This document shows positions 6,297 to 14,287 of a stretch of DNA of 27,742 nucleotides, piece after piece. The stretch comes from DATLCI01 sp046714215 (GTDB lineage Bacteria > Acidobacteriota > Terriglobia > Terriglobales > Acidobacteriaceae), in contig JBKKBM010000299.1 of assembly GCA_046714215.1 (NCBI GenBank), positions 1 to 27,742 on the forward strand, in the 5' to 3' direction. Position numbers and translations under genes: made by a program. The notes beneath the pieces were generated by a model, which saw only the letters and a program-made list of their open reading frames with translations, was not told the origin of the DNA and did no database searches. Every line of letters starts with the position of its first letter. Position 1 is the stretch's first letter.

Positions 6297-6743
6297 TCAG
6301 GAAGGGGTCACCAGGTCAGTGGCGGAGAGGTCAGGCAACGCATGGTAGGGACGCTCAGACTCACCCACCAGGATGCCGCTCTCGTCTGCTACCCAGGCAT
6401 GCGCCTGGAAATCCTCGCCGGAGCGCACTCCCACTTTGAACTGCACCGGATAGCCGTGCTTGCGGAAGAGTCTCTCCGCCACCAGGGCGCGCACCGCGCA
6501 GGTGGGCTTCCAGGCCAGCGCTGCGGCCGCACGTACGGTCCAGATGATCTCGTCTTTGCCCAGCCGCAGGCTCGCCGCTCGAACTTCGCTCGGCGTGGCG
6601 GGATTGGTGCCGAACCATTCCAGCAGCGTGGGCAGGGGGAGTAGGCGCAACCCCACCGCCGTCGCATTCAACTCCAGCCAGACGCGCATCAACAACCGTT
6701 GGCGCCGTCCTGGCAGTTGCATGAATTTGGCTAGACGCTTCAC
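6297..6743 (-). CDS. Lasso B2 leader peptidase (transglutaminase-like fold)
   Basis: From the GTG at 6743 this is a 148-residue protein, the usual size for B2 proteins. The start overlaps the stop of the upstream O-antigen ligase gene as GTGA (6743-6740), and GAGG lies about 10 bases before it. A much longer open frame continues upstream but reads as antisense-type sequence over the ligase gene. The domain ends with the transglutaminase-like triad: Cys82 in WKPTCAVRALV, His115 in DFQAHAWV and an acidic residue at 120-121 in ADESG. B2 proteins use this Cys-His-Asp set to cut the leader after the conserved Thr-x pair, in partnership with B1. B2 is translationally coupled to a polysaccharide gene rather than to B1, which is over 6 kb away. 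Confidence 0.88.
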   Translation of the reverse strand: MKRLAKFMQLPGRRQRLLMRVWLELNATAVGLRLLPLPTLLEWFGTNPATPSEVRAASLRLGKDEIIWTVRAAAALAWKPTCAVRALVAERLFRKHGYPVQFKVGVRSGEDFQAHAWVADESGILVGESERPYHALPDLSATDLVTPS

Positions 6744-8113
6744 TCCTGGTCCTCGTTCGATTGGTCCTCGATCGCATTCCCGGGGCTGCGGCGGAAGCGG
6801 TGCGACTGCTCGATGAGCAGCGCCTTTTCGCGTTCGCGCGCCGCCGCCAGTCCGCACAGGACGCAGAAAAACAAAGCATTCGCAGGGATGCGCAAGTTGA
6901 AATCGTAAAGGCTGTGCACCAGTAGGCCGGTGATGCCGGTCAGCGCCGCTAGCGACGCCGCGCCCTTCCAGCTGGTGACCCACGCTTGCGCCTTCACCAG
7001 TCCTTGGCGGTAGACTGCCACCAGGAACCACACTACCAGCACCAGGCCCGGCAATCCCATCTCCACCATCAACTGCAATACGTCATTATGCGCCTGGTTG
7101 ACGAACAGGTCGGTGGCAAAGCTGCGGAATTGTGGATAGACCGTGGGGAATGTTCCCAGACCGGTCCCCGTGACCCAGTGGTCGCCAAACATGCGCAGAC
7201 CGTCGCGGATGATGGCCGTGCGCATCCAGTCCTCGAGACTGGAATAGCGCTCAACCAGGCGGGCCGTGCCCAACCACGTCACCAACGCGACCAGCGGCAC
7301 ACTCAAGGCCGCGACGCCCAGCGCCGCTCGCTTGTTACCCGCCCGGAACGTCAGGAAGCAGCCGAGGAAGACCATCTCTAACATCAGCGCGATCGCTCCA
7401 CCGCGCGATAGCGAGAGCACCACGCTGGCGCTGGTGAGCGCCGCCGCGAACAGCATCAGGATGCGTTGTTCTTTGCGCGTGTAAGGCACCAGGAAGCCTA
7501 CTACCGCGAAGGGCGTGATCATCTCCATCAGGCCCGCATAGTGGTTGCGATTCACGAACGGACCAAAGATGCTGCCCCCATGGCTGGGCGTCCGCACCCA
7601 ATAAAGTTTGTCCGGAGAAGTGAAGTGCTGCAGCATGGCAAACACTGCGAGCGCAAATCCAAAGATGGCCAGGAACATCGTGAATTGCCGCAGACGATCA
7701 CTGCCGCGCAGGCATTGCAGCGCCGCGGCAAAGCCGATGCCATACGCGACCACGCGCAGAAACTCCACATACGTGGCGTGCCGGTACAGACTCAGACTCA
7801 AGCCCAACTGCACGCCGATCAGCGCCAGAAATAGTGCGGCCGGTAGCAGCGCCGGAGTGCGTAGTCCACTCCAGCCGCGGGCGCCCACCATCCCACTGGC
7901 CACCAGCAGCAGCGCGATCACCGCCATCCCTGACTGCAGTCCGAATACGGCCCACGGCTCCACCGCGCCAAAAGCCAGGGGCGCGAACACCATCATGGCG
8001 CAGAGCATCCAGAACGCCGCCGTCTCCAGGCCCTGTGAGAGCCCGCTGGGTGGTGGGTTATTGAGCCGCAAAGGGGCGTCTGCCACGCCGCTTCCCGCCA
8101 ACGTGCGCATCAT
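6740..8113 (-). CDS. O-antigen ligase / Wzy-type polymerase family membrane protein
   Basis: This 457-residue protein has about ten or more membrane segments and the Wzy_C landmarks: GPFVNRNHYAG (184-194), SRGG (236-239), GTGLGTFPTVYPQF (316-329) in the large periplasmic loop and AHNDVLQLMVEMGLPGL (341-357). Such proteins either polymerise lipid-linked repeat units or transfer polysaccharide onto an acceptor at the outer face of the inner membrane. The ATG at 8113 overlaps the TPR gene stop as ATGA, and its own stop overlaps the B2 start as GTGA, so three genes are coupled. With a BY-kinase/co-polymerase in the same operon, the polymerase role in a Wzx/Wzy-type pathway is more likely than ligation. 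Confidence 0.88.
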   Translation of the reverse strand: MMRTLAGSGVADAPLRLNNPPPSGLSQGLETAAFWMLCAMMVFAPLAFGAVEPWAVFGLQSGMAVIALLLVASGMVGARGWSGLRTPALLPAALFLALIGVQLGLSLSLYRHATYVEFLRVVAYGIGFAAALQCLRGSDRLRQFTMFLAIFGFALAVFAMLQHFTSPDKLYWVRTPSHGGSIFGPFVNRNHYAGLMEMITPFAVVGFLVPYTRKEQRILMLFAAALTSASVVLSLSRGGAIALMLEMVFLGCFLTFRAGNKRAALGVAALSVPLVALVTWLGTARLVERYSSLEDWMRTAIIRDGLRMFGDHWVTGTGLGTFPTVYPQFRSFATDLFVNQAHNDVLQLMVEMGLPGLVLVVWFLVAVYRQGLVKAQAWVTSWKGAASLAALTGITGLLVHSLYDFNLRIPANALFFCVLCGLAAAREREKALLIEQSHRFRRSPGNAIEDQSNEDQE

Positions 8114-9363
8114 CGCTTCCGCCTGAGACTAAAGTCGTCGAGATAGAGTTTCCCGCGGATCAGCGCCTGGAAGGGTTCGCGCACGACCTCGATCTTCAGC
8201 AACCGGCTCTCAGGGCCCACCCGGAAAACGGACTGGATCTCTTTCCAACCGGTGGTGCCGCGCTGATCGTCGCTGAGGAAGAATCGTTGGCCGGTATACG
8301 CGTCCGAGACGCTCAACCGCGGCCCGCTCGCCGTGGTCAACCCGTCCGCCTTCACAAATGCTGAGAATTGATACTCAACTCCACCTTCCACCGGAACCAG
8401 TTGCGTGAGACCCAGCGAGGGCGCGTAGCCCTGGTCAAAGACTGCGGACAGCGATTGATTTCCTGAATGGAATTCGAGGGAATCCACTTTCAACTCTACT
8501 GAATAATGCCGCAGGAAGCTCCACTCCAACCCGCCGCCCAACAATTGATCCTCGAAATCCCCATTGATCATGAGGTTGTCGGCCTTAGGCTGATACGCGG
8601 CCATGGCGGGCTGCGCCTGCGCCTTCGTCATCTGCTTCCAGGCCTCGAGGGCGCGCTTTTCTTCGTGAGCATCCAGCAGCAACTGAAAGTAGGGGAGAGT
8701 GTCGCTGACGGCGATGGGGCCAGGTAACGTCATGAGACGGGCCCAGATCTTGTTGGCGGCGGCCACATCTTTCTGCTCCACGGCGAAGCGAAGAAAGTCG
8801 ACATGTGCCCGCGTGGTCGGCGGCAGCACTTGGTTCAGGATCAAGTCCGCGTTCTGCCCGCTGGCCGGCCACAGGATCTCCAGCACCGCGCGCGTCTCGC
8901 TGCCTTGGCTGCTGAGGACGGTCCGGTAGTGGGGCGCGGCTTTCGGGACGTCGCCTTGCACGATGTAGAAAGTTGCAACTTCCCAGGCGACGTTGGGGGT
9001 GGTGGGATCCATCTGCACGGCCCGTTGCATCGATTGACTTTGATGAGAGGCGTCGCCGGCTATCTGATAAGCAGCGGCCAAGTCCAGCCAGCCGCGCGAA
9101 GAATACGGATTCAGGGCCAAGGCGCGCTGGTATTCAGCGATGCCACGGGGAAAATCGAGTAGGCCCAAGGTCCGGGTACGCGCCAGCAGCAGGCCATAAT
9201 CGGCGTTGCCCGGCGCCAGGCGTACGCCCGCTTCCAGACCTTCCAGGGTATTACTTGCCACGGCGATGTGCGCGCGGAACAGGCGCGCTGAAGCGGCCAC
9301 ATACGCCGCCAGCAGCGCCAGCAACACCAACGCCAGTGTGGTTGTTTTGACTTTCTGGCTCAA
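8110..9363 (-). CDS. Membrane-anchored TPR protein with C-terminal carbohydrate-binding-like domain
   Basis: The 417-residue protein starts with one signal-anchor segment (TTLALVLLALLAAYVAA, about 8-24), then tetratricopeptide-type helices (for example YQRALALNPYSSRGWLDLAAAY split across residues about 84-105). The last 150 residues begin with NLMINGDFED and include WSFLRHYSVEL and KLYLDDFSL, the pattern of a jelly-roll carbohydrate-binding-like domain. It is probably periplasmic. Similar proteins sit next to O-antigen ligase-type genes in exopolysaccharide operons and may organise the polymerase or contact glycan; that is inference. It lies 18 bases after the BY-kinase stop and overlaps the ligase start by 4 bases. 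Confidence 0.75.
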   Translation of the reverse strand: MSQKVKTTTLALVLLALLAAYVAASARLFRAHIAVASNTLEGLEAGVRLAPGNADYGLLLARTRTLGLLDFPRGIAEYQRALALNPYSSRGWLDLAAAYQIAGDASHQSQSMQRAVQMDPTTPNVAWEVATFYIVQGDVPKAAPHYRTVLSSQGSETRAVLEILWPASGQNADLILNQVLPPTTRAHVDFLRFAVEQKDVAAANKIWARLMTLPGPIAVSDTLPYFQLLLDAHEEKRALEAWKQMTKAQAQPAMAAYQPKADNLMINGDFEDQLLGGGLEWSFLRHYSVELKVDSLEFHSGNQSLSAVFDQGYAPSLGLTQLVPVEGGVEYQFSAFVKADGLTTASGPRLSVSDAYTGQRFFLSDDQRGTTGWKEIQSVFRVGPESRLLKIEVVREPFQALIRGKLYLDDFSLRRKR

Positions 9364-9380
9364 TCAGCGGCCTGCCTGGA

Positions 9381-11648
9381 TCAGACTTTGGCGGTCTCGT
9401 CGTAATACTTACCGTAGTATTTGCCACCGTAATAGTAGTAGTAGCCATCGGGCGAGCGCAGGTCGACCGCGTTCATCACGATGCCCAGCACGCGCGCATT
9501 CACCTGAGCCAGCAGGTTCCGGCTGCGCCGTAGAGCTTCCTTGGTGGTCTGTCCGGAGCGGATCACCAGGATGACCGCATCGGCCACGCTCGAAAGCAGC
9601 ACCGCATCGGTCACGGAAAGCACCGGCGGCGAATCGATGATCACGTGATCGAACTCTTGCGCCCACTGCGCCACCAGGTCACGCATCATCTGCGAGCCCA
9701 GCATCTCCGAAGGCTGCGGCGGCGTGGGTCCGGCCGGCAGAATGGTGAGATTCGGCAGGATAGGAGAAATGATCGCCACCTTCTCGAAAGTGTCTGACCC
9801 GGCCAATACGGTACTCAGTCCCGCAGTGGAGGCCAAGCCAAACGTGCGGTGGATGTTCGGACGGCGCAAGTCAGCATCCACGATCAATACTCGTCCGCCC
9901 TTCTGCGCCAGCACGATGCCCAAGTTCACACTGGTTGTGCTCTTGCCCTCTTGCGGCAGTGGACTGGTCAGCAGGATCACCTTGGGCGCTTTGCCAAACG
10001 CGGAGAGCAGCACCGAGGTGCGCAGCGCGCGGTAAGCTTCCGATACTTCAGACTTCGGCCGTCCATAGGCGACCAGCCCCATCGCTGGGTTGCGACCGCT
10101 GGCGGTCTTCGCCGCCGGCAGTCGCTTGCCCGCCGCAGGCTTGGCTCCGGAGACATCACCCATCAACGGCACCAGCCCCAGCGAAGGCAGGGAGGTGATA
10201 TTCTGCGCCTCTTCCGGCGTGCGTACGGTGTTGTCCAGGATGTCCAGCACAATGGCCAGGCCGATGCCCGCCATCAAGCCCATCAACATGCCCAGCATGA
10301 TGTTGCGCGGGATGTTCGGCTTGGAGGGGGCTTCCGGCACGCGCGCCGAATCCACGGTGCGGATATTGCCCGAGCGCAGGCTCGCCACTACCGCCGCTTC
10401 CTTCGATTTCCGCAACAGGCTTTCATACAGATCGCGGCTGCCTTCCGCCTCGCGCTTCAGCTGCGTGTACTGGATGGCCCGCTCGTTAAGATTATTGGCT
10501 TCGCCCTTTTGGGCTTCGAGCGCGTTGCGCAGCATTCGCTCGCGCTGGATGGCCTGGTTGTATTCGCCCTTCACCCGGCTCATGATCTTTTTCTGCTCAG
10601 CCACCATTTCGCTTTCCATCTGCGCGATCTGGCTGGTCAAGGCCACCACCTTCGGATACGACGGCCCGAACTGGGTGTTCAACTGCGCCGCCTGCGACTT
10701 CATGTCCGAGAGCTGGTTGCGCATCTTCTCGAACAGTGAATTGGGATCTCTAGCGGAATAAAACTCCGGGTTCCCGGTCTCCGCCATCCGCATCGCAGAT
10801 TCTTTCTGCATCCGGTCCGTCTCCGCGCTCGTCAACTGCCGGTTCAGCTCGTCCAGCTTGGCCGTGGTGATGTTCTGCTTGTCGTCGATGCCTAAGATGT
10901 TCTTTTCACGCTGGTAGCGCACCAACTCTTCCTGCGACGTCTCCACCTTCAGTTGCAATTCGGAAAGCTGCTTGGTCAACCACTCTGAGGTCTGCACCGT
11001 GGCGTCATACTTTGCCCGGAAATTCTCTTCTTTGAAAGTCTCGATGACTGAGTTCACTACCTGGGCCGCCAACTTGGGGTCCGGAGATTCATAACGGATC
11101 TCCACCACGCGCGTGCGCGGCAACACCTGTACCCGCATCCCGCCTTTGATCAGGCCGATCAGACCCCCGTCCATCTGGGAGTCCTGTGCCACATCCTGTC
11201 CTGCCGCCCCCGCACTCAGCGCCGCCCGGGGGTTATATTTAGGGTTCCGGTCCAATTTCATTGCCCGGGCTACCTTCAGCGCCAGTTGATCGCTCTTCAG
11301 CACGTTGACCTGAGTCTCCAGCGCCACTGTGTAGTCGTAGTCGTCAGAGTCGGCCATCCCCATCGCTCCACCCTCTTTCAGCCCCAGGCTGTCAGAGTTC
11401 TCGCGGAAGATGGCCACCCGCCCTACCGCCTCATAGATGGGCGTCGAGCGCAGCGTGGCAATAGTGGTGAGCGTGGTCAAGATCAGGAAAGTGGTGAAAA
11501 CCGCCCACTTTCGCTTGGTAAGAATGTGCCAATACGTAATGAGAGGGTTAGTCTCATGCGTCTGATAAAAGAACTCGTTGGCCGTCCGGACGGTGGATAG
11601 GGCCGCCTGCCGGTCTTCTTGATTCCGTATTGTGAGTCTATCTTCCAT
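9381..11648 (-). CDS. Polysaccharide co-polymerase / BY-type tyrosine autokinase (Wzc-like)
   Basis: This 755-residue protein has the full Wzc-like layout: a Wzz domain with a first membrane helix (about 48-66) and periplasmic coiled coil (about 230-420), a Pro-rich second helix (about 446-470), then a BY-kinase domain. Walker A is SPLPQEGKSTT (562-572), Walker A' VLIVDADLRRP (587-597) and Walker B HVIIDSPPV (668-676). The tail carries nine tyrosines at 736-740, 744-745 and 748-749, the autophosphorylation cluster. These proteins set chain length and activate Wzy-dependent polysaccharide assembly through cycles of oligomerisation and tyrosine phosphorylation. It is the first gene of the minus-strand operon, starting at the ATG at 11648. 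Confidence 0.92.
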   Translation of the reverse strand: MEDRLTIRNQEDRQAALSTVRTANEFFYQTHETNPLITYWHILTKRKWAVFTTFLILTTLTTIATLRSTPIYEAVGRVAIFRENSDSLGLKEGGAMGMADSDDYDYTVALETQVNVLKSDQLALKVARAMKLDRNPKYNPRAALSAGAAGQDVAQDSQMDGGLIGLIKGGMRVQVLPRTRVVEIRYESPDPKLAAQVVNSVIETFKEENFRAKYDATVQTSEWLTKQLSELQLKVETSQEELVRYQREKNILGIDDKQNITTAKLDELNRQLTSAETDRMQKESAMRMAETGNPEFYSARDPNSLFEKMRNQLSDMKSQAAQLNTQFGPSYPKVVALTSQIAQMESEMVAEQKKIMSRVKGEYNQAIQRERMLRNALEAQKGEANNLNERAIQYTQLKREAEGSRDLYESLLRKSKEAAVVASLRSGNIRTVDSARVPEAPSKPNIPRNIMLGMLMGLMAGIGLAIVLDILDNTVRTPEEAQNITSLPSLGLVPLMGDVSGAKPAAGKRLPAAKTASGRNPAMGLVAYGRPKSEVSEAYRALRTSVLLSAFGKAPKVILLTSPLPQEGKSTTSVNLGIVLAQKGGRVLIVDADLRRPNIHRTFGLASTAGLSTVLAGSDTFEKVAIISPILPNLTILPAGPTPPQPSEMLGSQMMRDLVAQWAQEFDHVIIDSPPVLSVTDAVLLSSVADAVILVIRSGQTTKEALRRSRNLLAQVNARVLGIVMNAVDLRSPDGYYYYYGGKYYGKYYDETAKV

Positions 11649-11761
11649 GCTGTTTACGGCTACTGGAGCTGCCCCATATTTCTCACGGTCAGGTTTTCTG
11701 GCGGTTTGCCACGTATTTGCCGGGGGAGTTTCATTTTAGCACTGAATTTCTGCCCCTCCTC

Positions 11762-11781
11762 CCCCTAAATGTCATAAGGGG
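11762..11781. promoter_or_regulatory. Short dyad in the divergent BY-kinase / glycosyltransferase intergenic region
   Basis: CCCCT at 11762-11766 is repeated in inverted form as AGGGG at 11777-11781 around a 10-base AT-rich centre. It lies between the divergent starts at 11648 and 11892, a 243-base region with no other gene, and could be an operator. I see no convincing sigma-70 promoter for either direction. Confidence 0.3.
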
Positions 11782-11891
11782 AATGACTTTCGTAAGCCCT
11801 CCGCGCCTCCGCCGGCCCGGCTCATCGCCCGTTGCGTACCCTGGACTTGCTCGCTTCCGGACGACGCTTCTCGACCCCACAATCGACTACA

Positions 11892-13103
11892 ATGAACGCC
11901 GTTCCTCTCTTCCCCATGCGCATCCTCGTCCTCCTACCCAGCCTGCTGGACTCGCTGGGCGGTATCCAGACCTATAGCCAGGCCCTGGTCTGGTCGCTGA
12001 ACGCCCTCGCCCTGCGCCCCGACGCAGGCGCCAGCACCTCCGTCACCCCCCCCCTTGCCCCTCCCATAAATGTCCTCGCCCTGCACGATCAACGCCGGCA
12101 GGCCGCGCGAGCCAGAACGGGATTAGAACTCATAGAGCACACGGGCTTTGCCGGCAATAAACTCCAGTTTGGGATTGCCAGCCTCCGCGCCGCGCGCCAC
12201 GCTGACGTCATCATCATGGCGCACGTGCACTTTGCGCCGCTGTTGCACGCCCTCTCCTGGCTTGCACCTCATGCCTCGTGTCGCATCTCCGCCCATGGCA
12301 TTGAAGTCTGGAAGCGTCTCAGCCCGCTCACCGCTTCGGCCCTTCGACATGCCGACCAGATCTGGCCCGTCAGTGACTACACCCGCCGCCGGATGATCGA
12401 GGAGAATCCAAGTCTCAGTGAATCCCTCCGCTTTGCGCGCCTCCCCAACACTCTGGGGCCGAACTATCCGCCCGCCGCCCAGACGCGGGGGAGGGAAGCG
12501 CTCGGACTTCCGCCGGGGAAGATTCTGCTGTGCGTTTCCCGCATGTCGACCTTGGAGCCCTATAAGAACGTTGAACTCTTGATCCGCTCGCTGCCGGAGG
12601 TCTTCGGCGCCGAGCCGCAGACGACGCTGGTGGTGATCGGCCCTGGCGATGATCGTCCTCGGCTGGAAGCTATCGTTGGAGAACTTGCCCTCCGCGACCG
12701 CGTGATCTTTGCCGGCCGCGTGGCCGACGACGTCCTCCAGTCGTACTTTGCCGCCAGTGATCTGTTTGTTCTTCCCAGTACGGGAGAGGGCTTCGGCATC
12801 GTTTACCTGGAGGCCATGTTCCACGGCAAGGCGTGCATCGGCGCAGCCGCCGGGGGCGTTCCCGAGGTCATCGAAGATGGCGTGACCGGATTGCTCGTCG
12901 ACCCCGGGGTTGCAGAGCAAATGTTACCGGCTCAACTCTCCGCTGCGATCGTCCACTTACTTCAAAATGAGGAAACCCGCGCCGCCATGGGCAGGGCCGG
13001 CCGGGAGAAGTTGGCCCGCGAATTCTCTATCGAACACTTTCGCGAGCGCCTGGCCGAACTCTTGTCGGATGATCCAGAACCCGAGCTGGCGCGAAGAAGT
13101 TGA
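11892..13103 (+). CDS. Glycosyltransferase family 4 (GT-B fold)
   Basis: From the ATG at 11892 the protein has about 403 residues; another in-frame ATG at 11916 (MRILVLLPSLLDSLGGIQTY) gives the most family-like N-terminus and is equally possible. The open frame extends up to 11832 but that part is not family-like. The N-terminal half has the GT4 GGIQTY loop for the acceptor side; the C-terminal half has LCVSRMSTLEPYKN, VIFAGRV and TGEGFGIVYLEAM, the E-x7-E motif that binds the sugar nucleotide, then GGVPEVIEDGVTGLLV. It would add a sugar to a lipid-linked repeat unit on the cytoplasmic face. A run of nine C bases lies in the coding sequence at 12046-12054. It starts the plus-strand arm of the polysaccharide locus. 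Confidence 0.88.
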   Translation: MNAVPLFPMRILVLLPSLLDSLGGIQTYSQALVWSLNALALRPDAGASTSVTPPLAPPINVLALHDQRRQAARARTGLELIEHTGFAGNKLQFGIASLRAARHADVIIMAHVHFAPLLHALSWLAPHASCRISAHGIEVWKRLSPLTASALRHADQIWPVSDYTRRRMIEENPSLSESLRFARLPNTLGPNYPPAAQTRGREALGLPPGKILLCVSRMSTLEPYKNVELLIRSLPEVFGAEPQTTLVVIGPGDDRPRLEAIVGELALRDRVIFAGRVADDVLQSYFAASDLFVLPSTGEGFGIVYLEAMFHGKACIGAAAGGVPEVIEDGVTGLLVDPGVAEQMLPAQLSAAIVHLLQNEETRAAMGRAGREKLAREFSIEHFRERLAELLSDDPEPELARRS

Positions 13104-13147
13104 TGTGAACCCCGACGTGATCGCCGCTGCACGCGGCTGATTCCGCT

Positions 13148-13174
13148 TTGCCATCGCGCGAAATAGGCTAAAAT
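13148..13174 (+). promoter_or_regulatory. Possible sigma-70 promoter before the epimerase gene
   Basis: TTGCCA at 13148-13153 and TAAAAT at 13169-13174 lie in the 123-base gap before the epimerase, separated by 15 bases, which is short. The epimerase could have its own promoter here in addition to read-through from the glycosyltransferase gene. Confidence 0.35.
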
Positions 13175-13226
13175 ACCTATAACCCTCGGTACTCAACCTG
13201 GGATTTTCCAGAAGGATTTTTTTCGC

Positions 13227-14219
13227 ATGCGATTTTTGCTCACCGGTGGCGCGGGTTTTATCGGCTCGCATCTCTCTGAACGGCTCCTCGACTTGAACCA
13301 CGAAGTCACCATCGTGGACGACCTCTCCACCGGTAGCATCGACAATGTTGCCCACCTCAAGGAGCGCCCCGGATTTCGCTACTACTTTGACACCATCTTC
13401 AATCGAGGTTTGACCGCAGAGTTGGTGGACCACTGCGACGTGGTCGTGCACCTGGCCGCTGCCGTCGGCGTCCGGCGCATCGTTGACCACCCCGTCGAGA
13501 CCATCGAGATCAACGTTCGCGGTACCGAACTGGTCCTGGAACTCGCCGCCAAAAAACTTAAGCGCGTGATCATCGCCTCCACTTCGGAAGTCTATGGAAA
13601 GTCGACCAAGCTGCCCTTCGGGGAAGACGACGATCTGGTGATGGGGCCAAGTTCCAACTGTCGCTGGGGCTATGCCTGCTCGAAAGCCATCGATGAGTTC
13701 CTTGCGCTAGCCTACTTCCGCGAGAAAAAACTTCCCGTCACCATCCTGCGCTTCTTCAACACCACCGGGCCCCGCCAGTCAGGACGCTATGGCATGGTGC
13801 TGCCGAATTTCGTGCAACAGGCGCTCGCGGGCGAACCCGTCACTGTTTACGGCACCGGCGACCAGGCCCGCTGCTTCGGCCACGTGGCCGATGTCATTGA
13901 AGGAGTGATCGCCTGCGTCTCCGAACCCAGTACCCATGGCGAAGTCTTCAATCTGGGGAATCCGGAAGAGATCTCCATCAACGATCTGGCCAAACGCGTG
14001 ATCCGCATGACCGGTTCGTCCTCGCAGATCGTTCATATCCCCTACCGCGAAGCCTATGGCCCCGGTTTTGAAGACATGGACCGGCGCGTCCCTGACATTA
14101 CCAAGGCCGGCAAAGTTTTCGGCTTCAAACCTACGCGTAAATTGGAAGAGATCATTGATTCCGTGATCGCATACGAACGGAAAAAGGGCGCCAAGGCAGC
14201 GCAGTTGACGCCGGGATAA
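13227..14219 (+). CDS. NAD-dependent sugar epimerase/dehydratase (extended SDR)
   Basis: The 330-residue protein is an extended short-chain dehydrogenase: nucleotide-binding TGGAGFIGSH at residues 6-15, an acidic end of strand 2 (VDDLSTG), the catalytic STSEVYG and YACSK (Tyr-x-x-x-Lys), and GPRQSGRYGMVLPNFVQQAL followed by YGTGDQARCFGHVADV. These fit UDP-glucose 4-epimerase/UDP-glucuronate decarboxylase-like enzymes that act on nucleotide sugars; the exact substrate cannot be read from sequence. AGAAGGA lies about 10 bases before the ATG. It probably supplies a sugar nucleotide for the neighbouring polysaccharide genes. Confidence 0.9.
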   Translation: MRFLLTGGAGFIGSHLSERLLDLNHEVTIVDDLSTGSIDNVAHLKERPGFRYYFDTIFNRGLTAELVDHCDVVVHLAAAVGVRRIVDHPVETIEINVRGTELVLELAAKKLKRVIIASTSEVYGKSTKLPFGEDDDLVMGPSSNCRWGYACSKAIDEFLALAYFREKKLPVTILRFFNTTGPRQSGRYGMVLPNFVQQALAGEPVTVYGTGDQARCFGHVADVIEGVIACVSEPSTHGEVFNLGNPEEISINDLAKRVIRMTGSSSQIVHIPYREAYGPGFEDMDRRVPDITKAGKVFGFKPTRKLEEIIDSVIAYERKKGAKAAQLTPG

Positions 14220-14287
14220 CCCATGGCGTTCTCTTCAGTGCTGCCAACGGCTAGTCTTCCGGTGGGGTCCACTCCCCGCCTGCAGAA

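Noticed and set aside
5730..6644. 304-residue plus-strand open frame over the nucleotidyltransferase and B2 genes
   Set aside because: It shows no recognisable domain and is rich in Arg/Gln/His as antisense frames are; the minus-strand frames carry clear family motifs.
1..6743. Exosortase/PEP-CTERM polysaccharide locus as the explanation for the PqqD-like protein, HPr-like kinase and asparagine-synthase-like protein
   Set aside because: Those families do co-occur with exosortase, but I found no exosortase and no PEP-CTERM protein, whereas a precursor with the lasso leader pattern and a B2-type protease are present.
6744..7031. N-terminal extension of the B2 frame upstream of the GTG
   Set aside because: It overlaps the O-antigen ligase gene completely and does not look like a B2 N-terminus; the 148-residue form matches family size and has a coupled start.
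9849..10739. 296-residue plus-strand open frame opposite the BY-kinase gene
   Set aside because: It is an antisense shadow of a gene with intact Walker A, A' and B motifs.
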